Of a stretch of 8,470 nt of DNA, positions 5,155 through 8,470 are shown one piece after another (positions within the stretch are counted from its first letter, which is position 1; each line of letters begins with the position of its first letter). The translations under genes and the position numbers were made by a program. The stretch is from Candidatus Poribacteria bacterium (lineage in GTDB: Bacteria > Poribacteria > WGA-4E > WGA-3G): the NCBI GenBank assembly GCA_028824575.1, contig JAPPDN010000056.1:1-8470 (forward strand), read 5' to 3'. Under the pieces are notes generated by a model. That model saw only the letters and a list, made by a program, of their open reading frames with translations, was not told where the DNA came from and made no database searches.

Positions 5155-7139
5155 ACACGTTCAACCAAGCGTGCGGCGTGAAGTTTTGCGTCGATCTTTC
5201 CGCTACACCGTTCTACATTCAAGGCAGTGGACACCCCGAAGGTTCACCTTTCCCATGGCTCGTTAGCGATTTCGGTTTGGTAGACGCAATCGAGAGCGGT
5301 ATCACCAAGATTCCACGACTCCCCGTCAGCGATACCACTGGCAGACCCGAACCGAAATTCTTCCGATTATGGAAAACGATTAACGACGATCTCTCGGCTG
5401 CAGACACCACCCCGGGCAGACGTAGAAAAAAACCGAACCCAGAAGCCATCTATCGTGAGGCACAACCGGCACTCCTCACGCTTGCAAGCCAGTGGAAAGA
5501 ACGCTTTAAATACATCCAAGAGGCATCAGATGCACAAGAAAAAACACCGCCGGTACTTATCGTTGTCTGTGCCGATACCGATATCGCCGAGTATTTTTAC
5601 CGAAAAATTTCCGGTGAAAGTGAGACGGAAGTCGTTGATGATGAAAACACCACAAGCAGACGGCGCAAGAAAAAGCAGATGAAAACAGTCTATGAAGATA
5701 GTTCGGTTTTTCCTGAATTCGGCAACAGCGAAAGTATTACGCGAACCCTCCGCATTGACAGCAAAATGTTGGCAGCAGCGGAGAGCGAAGATCCGAATAA
5801 AAACCGGAGCCAAGCCGCCGAAGATTTGCGGCAGATCGTCGCAACTATCGGCAAGCGTGGACAACCGGGTGAACAGATCCGATGCGTCGTCTCTGTCGCA
5901 ATGCTTAACGAAGGATGGGACGCAAACAACGTCACACATATTCTCGGACTCCGCGCCTTTACCAGTCAACTGCTCTGTGAACAGGTTGTCGGACGCGGGC
6001 TGCGCCGCATGAATTACACACCCGACCCAGAGACAGGACTGCTTACCGAGGAATACGTCGATGTCTACGGCATCCCCTTTTCCGTTATCCCGTTCCGAGG
6101 CAGAGCCAGAGGTGCGCGTGTCCTCGAGGACAAACCGAAAAATCACGTCCGAGCACTCTCTGAACTCGAACACCTTGAGATACGATTTCCAGTTGTGGAA
6201 GGATACGCCTTTGCACTTCAAAAGAACGAAGTCAAGGTTGACATTGAATCTACAGAACCACTCAGCATTCAACCCGAAATTAACCCTACCGCGCTCTACG
6301 TCAAAGCCGCTGTCGGATACGAAACTGGCACGCCTTCTGCATCAGGCCCTGGTGGCGCAATCCTACAAGATCGCGAAGAATATTATCGAACAACACACTT
6401 GCAAGCCATTGAGTTTGAGATAGCACATCGGATTGTCCACAAACTGGTCGGCGATAGCCAAACCGCACCGGATCCAAACAGCAACCCGAAACTCCGTTTG
6501 CTATCTCGACATCGACTTTTTCCACAAGTCTTTAGATTCGTTGATGCTTATGTCAAAACGAAGGTCAACTTCCGAGACTGTAACCCGTGCGAACTTGGAC
6601 AAGAGAAATACGTCACCCGTATCGTGGAACGGCTCATGACAGCAATCCAACCCGATGAGACAAAGGGTGAAATTCCGCTGCTGCCCATCCTGAACCGCTA
6701 CGCACCCATCGGCACATCTGCAGATGTCGATTTTCTCACGCCGCGACCCTGCACCGAGACACAAAAGAGCCATGTAAACCAAGTCGTACTGGATACCGAT
6801 ACATGGGAACGTGCAGCCAAATTTCGACTGGAGCAATCAGAGGTTGTAGAGTGTTATGTACGCAACGATCACCTCGGACTCGGAATCCCCTACGAACACG
6901 ATGGCATATCGCGCCTCTACGAACCCGATTTTATCGTTAGACTTACAAACGGTGTCCATGTCGTTTTGGAAATTAAAGGTTTTGAACCCGATCAGGTTCA
7001 CGCTAAACACGCCGCCGCCAAGCGGTGGATATCCGCAGTCAATAACTGGGGCAAACTCAAAAAATGGGATTTCCTCGTCTGTAGAGATCCACAACTGCTC
7101 GGACAAGAATTAAATAAATTGGTTGCGGCTGAAGGTTAA
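5094..7139 (+). CDS. Res subunit, C-terminal fragment: helicase motifs III-VI and PD-(D/E)XK nuclease domain
   Basis: The frame is open for 681 codons from 5094 with no credible start. The in-frame GTG at 5178 lies inside conserved sequence and has no ribosome-binding site, so this is the rest of the gene begun at 4153. Visible elements in order: EATVWVSGLD, motif III DLSATPFY (SAT at 5199-5207), SDFGLVDAIESGITKIPR, a motif V-like region MLNEGWDANNVTHILGLRAF, and motif VI QVVGRGLRR (5982-6008). Near the C-terminus is a nuclease site, Pro-Asp at 6924-6929 and Glu-Ile-Lys at 6969-6977 within YEPDFIV...LEIKGF, followed by HAAAKRWISAVNNWG. This is the RecA2 domain plus endonuclease of type III-like Res proteins. 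A counted line gives about 57% G+C, like mod. No terminator is visible after the stop. If the shift at 5094 is real the nuclease half is not translated as part of the ATPase. Confidence 0.85.
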   Translation, partial: ELTTEEKKERQEATVWVSGLDTFNQACGVKFCVDLSATPFYIQGSGHPEGSPFPWLVSDFGLVDAIESGITKIPRLPVSDTTGRPEPKFFRLWKTINDDLSAADTTPGRRRKKPNPEAIYREAQPALLTLASQWKERFKYIQEASDAQEKTPPVLIVVCADTDIAEYFYRKISGESETEVVDDENTTSRRRKKKQMKTVYEDSSVFPEFGNSESITRTLRIDSKMLAAAESEDPNKNRSQAAEDLRQIVATIGKRGQPGEQIRCVVSVAMLNEGWDANNVTHILGLRAFTSQLLCEQVVGRGLRRMNYTPDPETGLLTEEYVDVYGIPFSVIPFRGRARGARVLEDKPKNHVRALSELEHLEIRFPVVEGYAFALQKNEVKVDIESTEPLSIQPEINPTALYVKAAVGYETGTPSASGPGGAILQDREEYYRTTHLQAIEFEIAHRIVHKLVGDSQTAPDPNSNPKLRLLSRHRLFPQVFRFVDAYVKTKVNFRDCNPCELGQEKYVTRIVERLMTAIQPDETKGEIPLLPILNRYAPIGTSADVDFLTPRPCTETQKSHVNQVVLDTDTWERAAKFRLEQSEVVECYVRNDHLGLGIPYEHDGISRLYEPDFIVRLTNGVHVVLEIKGFEPDQVHAKHAAAKRWISAVNNWGKLKKWDFLVCRDPQLLGQELNKLVAAEG

Positions 7140-7164
7140 CATTATAAAGGACAATTTACAATCA

Positions 7165-7381
7165 ACGGGATTCCAATCCTGTAAATCCCTAAATCATAGT
7201 TCAGACAACCAAAACCTACCACACCTATAAGAACTGATTGCTGACGGGTGATGGTTTCCAATAATCATGAATAAAATCATAGTAAATCCCATAAATCCCA
7301 AAAATCACAGTTCAGACCATTAACCCCAAAAATCAGCGCAATCCGTGTCATCCGCGAAAATCCGCGATGCTGACAGCTAAC
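7165..7381. repeat. Degenerate interspersed repeats in the intergenic region after res
   Basis: Two near-identical units, taaatccctaaatcatag-ttcagac (7182-7206) and taaatcccaaaaatcac-agttcagac (7292-7317), lie about 110 bases apart. The second is preceded by another 'taaatccc' (7283-7290). At 7340-7367 a related run repeats 'atccgtgt' and 'atccgcg' blocks, and 'gctgac' phrases occur at 7240-7245 and 7369-7374. There is no ORF of note. Their reverse complements recall the 'gtctga...ggattta' type of dispersed low-complexity repeat seen in several environmental lineages (memory). A mobile-element origin cannot be shown here. Confidence 0.5.
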
Positions 7382-7464
7382 ACTTCTCGCATAAAAACAA
7401 ACGTTAACTAAAAAATAACAAATAAACATTTCTCGCCAAACAGCCCGCCCGATAAAAAAATAAT

Positions 7465-7493
7465 TTGCATTCCCCTCTCTTTTGTGATATACT
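7465..7493 (+). promoter_or_regulatory. Sigma-70-type promoter with extended -10, downstream of res
   Basis: -35 box TTGCAT (7465-7470), 17-base spacer, -10 box TATACT (7488-7493) with TG at 7485-7486. It shares the 15-base stretch TTGTGATATACTTAA with the promoter at 802-831. Transcription would begin near 7500. The nearest supported gene starts at 7900, so it either makes a leader of about 400 bases or drives a small transcript of its own. Confidence 0.6.
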
Positions 7494-7628
7494 TAACTAA
7501 TTATAATTTATTTTAGTTGTGTATACAATAGAATATCCCCTGCATCCGATGTTAGGTGGACCACACCCAACCGAGGTAACAACAGGCGGGACAACACCGA
7601 GCCGACAACCTTAGACCAATGAACAAAA

Positions 7629-7875
7629 ATTTCATAGTAACGCATTTTAAATGCCAAAAGTAGAAACACCCGTAAACCCACACCATTACTATGTTTGAAG
7701 GCGTAACGCCCAGAACCTTAAAATCACAATTTCATAGGTATGAAAAAATTGCATAGCTTGACAATACCTCCAAAAACCCTTGCCACGTCTTGCTTCGTAG
7801 CGGTTCCCGAAACACTTTTTCGGATCCTTACTATGAAATACTATGAAATACTATGAAATACTATGAAATTTCATA
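7629..7875. promoter_or_regulatory. Cluster of CTATGAAA/TTTCATAG motifs, candidate operator array
   Basis: Motif copies: ATTTCATAGTAA at 7629-7640, the exact reverse complement of TTACTATGAAAT at 7828-7839; a dyad TTTCATA-GG-TATGAAA at 7730-7745; TTGCATAG at 7749-7756 (one mismatch); and four tandem 10-bp units (CTATGAAAT plus A or T) at 7831-7870. The last unit runs into the perfect 14-bp palindrome TATGAAATTTCATA (7862-7875). The array ends 24 bases before the start of the 7900 gene. Copies in both orientations, true dyads and a period close to one helical turn suggest cooperative binding by a dimeric regulator. This is inferred; the binding protein is unknown. Confidence 0.5.
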
Positions 7876-7899
7876 ATTCTCATAGAAATGGAGAAAACA

Positions 7900-8470
7900 A
7901 TGAGCAACATAGAAAACAAAATGACCATATACCAGCTGGTACTCCTTGACATAGACGAGGAGTTAGTGGTAGAAGACTTGGAAAGCCGTGAAAATCTAAA
8001 CGCACTTTTTAACGCTTTGGAGGGTGATGAACTTGTTGAGTCAGTGATCCACAACGTCCATCGTTATATCTTTGCGTTATTTGGCTGGACTACTGACACG
8101 GGTTTTGACAATATCTGTCGCGATGATGCAGAAATGCTTCAGGATACTGTTTGTGAAGAACTAACCGAAGTCATTGCCCGGTTCATCTCCGACGAACACC
8201 GCGAGGCGATTGTCCGCTATCATGCACGAGGCCTCTCTACCACCGAGGCAATCGCAACCCTGATAGTTGAAGACAGCATCATGAACCGGTTAGCACAACC
8301 CGACGCACTCGGCGAGCAGAAACTTAAGGATCTCCTGATCCCACGACTCGCATATCTGAAACCGGGGACAACACGCTGGCCCGAAAAGAAATACGGCGCA
8401 GTCTGGCGGGAGGAACGTCAACAGTATACCGAAGAGATAAGCAGCACGCCATTCTCAACACCAGCAGAAC
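7900..8470 (+). CDS. Unrecognised acidic helical protein, 3' truncated by the window edge
   Basis: 190 residues are visible and the frame is open to the last base. The ATG at 7900 is preferred because GGAG (7890-7893) lies 6 bases upstream; an in-frame ATG at 7888 has no ribosome-binding site. The N-terminal 50 residues are acidic and leucine-rich, followed by VIHNVHRYIFALFGWTTDTGF (49-69), a mainly helical middle (75-150) and a basic, tryptophan-containing LKPGTTRWPEKKYGAVWREER segment (153-173). There is no signal peptide, clear TM segment or nucleotide-binding motif. I do not recognise the family. The upstream CTATGAAA cluster suggests tight transcriptional control, possibly autoregulation. 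Its relation to the restriction locus is unclear, because about 760 bases and a repeat-rich region separate it from res. Confidence 0.72.
   Translation, partial: MSNIENKMTIYQLVLLDIDEELVVEDLESRENLNALFNALEGDELVESVIHNVHRYIFALFGWTTDTGFDNICRDDAEMLQDTVCEELTEVIARFISDEHREAIVRYHARGLSTTEAIATLIVEDSIMNRLAQPDALGEQKLKDLLIPRLAYLKPGTTRWPEKKYGAVWREERQQYTEEISSTPFSTPAE

Noticed and set aside
5526..6272. Long open frame on the minus strand (248 codons)
   Set aside because: It lies wholly antisense to conserved Res helicase sequence and matches no recognisable family; it is a shadow of the real gene.
5178..7139. Independent gene starting at GTG 5178
   Set aside because: The GTG is inside conserved family sequence just before motif III and has no ribosome-binding site; the frame is already coding from about 5094.
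7549..7614. 21-codon ORF about 50 bases after the promoter at 7465-7493, possible leader peptide
   Set aside because: No ribosome-binding site precedes the ATG and nothing suggests attenuation.
7758..7786. TTGACA at 7758-7763 as a promoter -35 box for the 7900 gene
   Set aside because: No acceptable -10 box lies 16-18 bases downstream.

Overview
The window looks like an accessory, defence-type locus from an uncultured bacterium. Small dispersed palindromic repeats (a GGTGCGGTT hairpin near 728-749 and two AGCCCCAGCGGGGCGATATG-type elements near 1750-1822), degenerate 'taaatccc...ttcagac' and 'atccgcg' repeats, and moderate GC with AT-rich patches remind me of Candidatus Poribacteria metagenome assemblies. 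That lineage call comes from memory of sequence style and was not verified.

Layout, left to right. (1) 2-673: C-terminal end of a DNA methyltransferase (Mod-type subunit), cut by the left edge. (2) 674-887: intergenic, with a palindromic repeat and a strong extended -10 promoter. (3) 888-1666: a self-contained transcription unit made of a three-TM membrane protein, a 60-residue Pro/Lys/Arg-rich basic protein and an intrinsic terminator. (4) 1667-1914: intergenic, with two exact 23-bp palindromic repeats set 50 bp apart. (5) 1915-7139: a co-directional, probably operonic run of a DUF6602-type nuclease-like protein, a membrane-anchored coiled-coil/alpha-solenoid protein, and a large SF2 helicase-nuclease (Res subunit of the BPTD_3080-like, type III-related family). 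The Res reading frame is broken by a single -1 frameshift near 5094. (6) 7140-7899: about 760 bp without a convincing gene, holding degenerate interspersed repeats, a second copy of the promoter sequence, and a cluster of CTATGAAA/TTTCATAG motifs that includes four perfect 10-bp tandem copies. (7) 7900-8470: the start of an unrecognised acidic protein, cut by the right edge.

How the genes may work together. Mod and Res are the expected partners of a type III-like restriction-modification system. Here they are separated by about 3.5 kb carrying four other genes. Hand counts of single 60-base lines give about 37-38% G+C in three of the inserted genes against about 50-57% in mod and res, so the middle looks like a cassette of different origin. 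The last inserted gene overlaps the res start by an ATGA, so res is probably translationally coupled to it. My reading is a restriction locus carrying an embedded membrane/nuclease module, possibly a composite anti-phage system. The Res frameshift, if real, means its ATPase and nuclease halves are not made as one chain.
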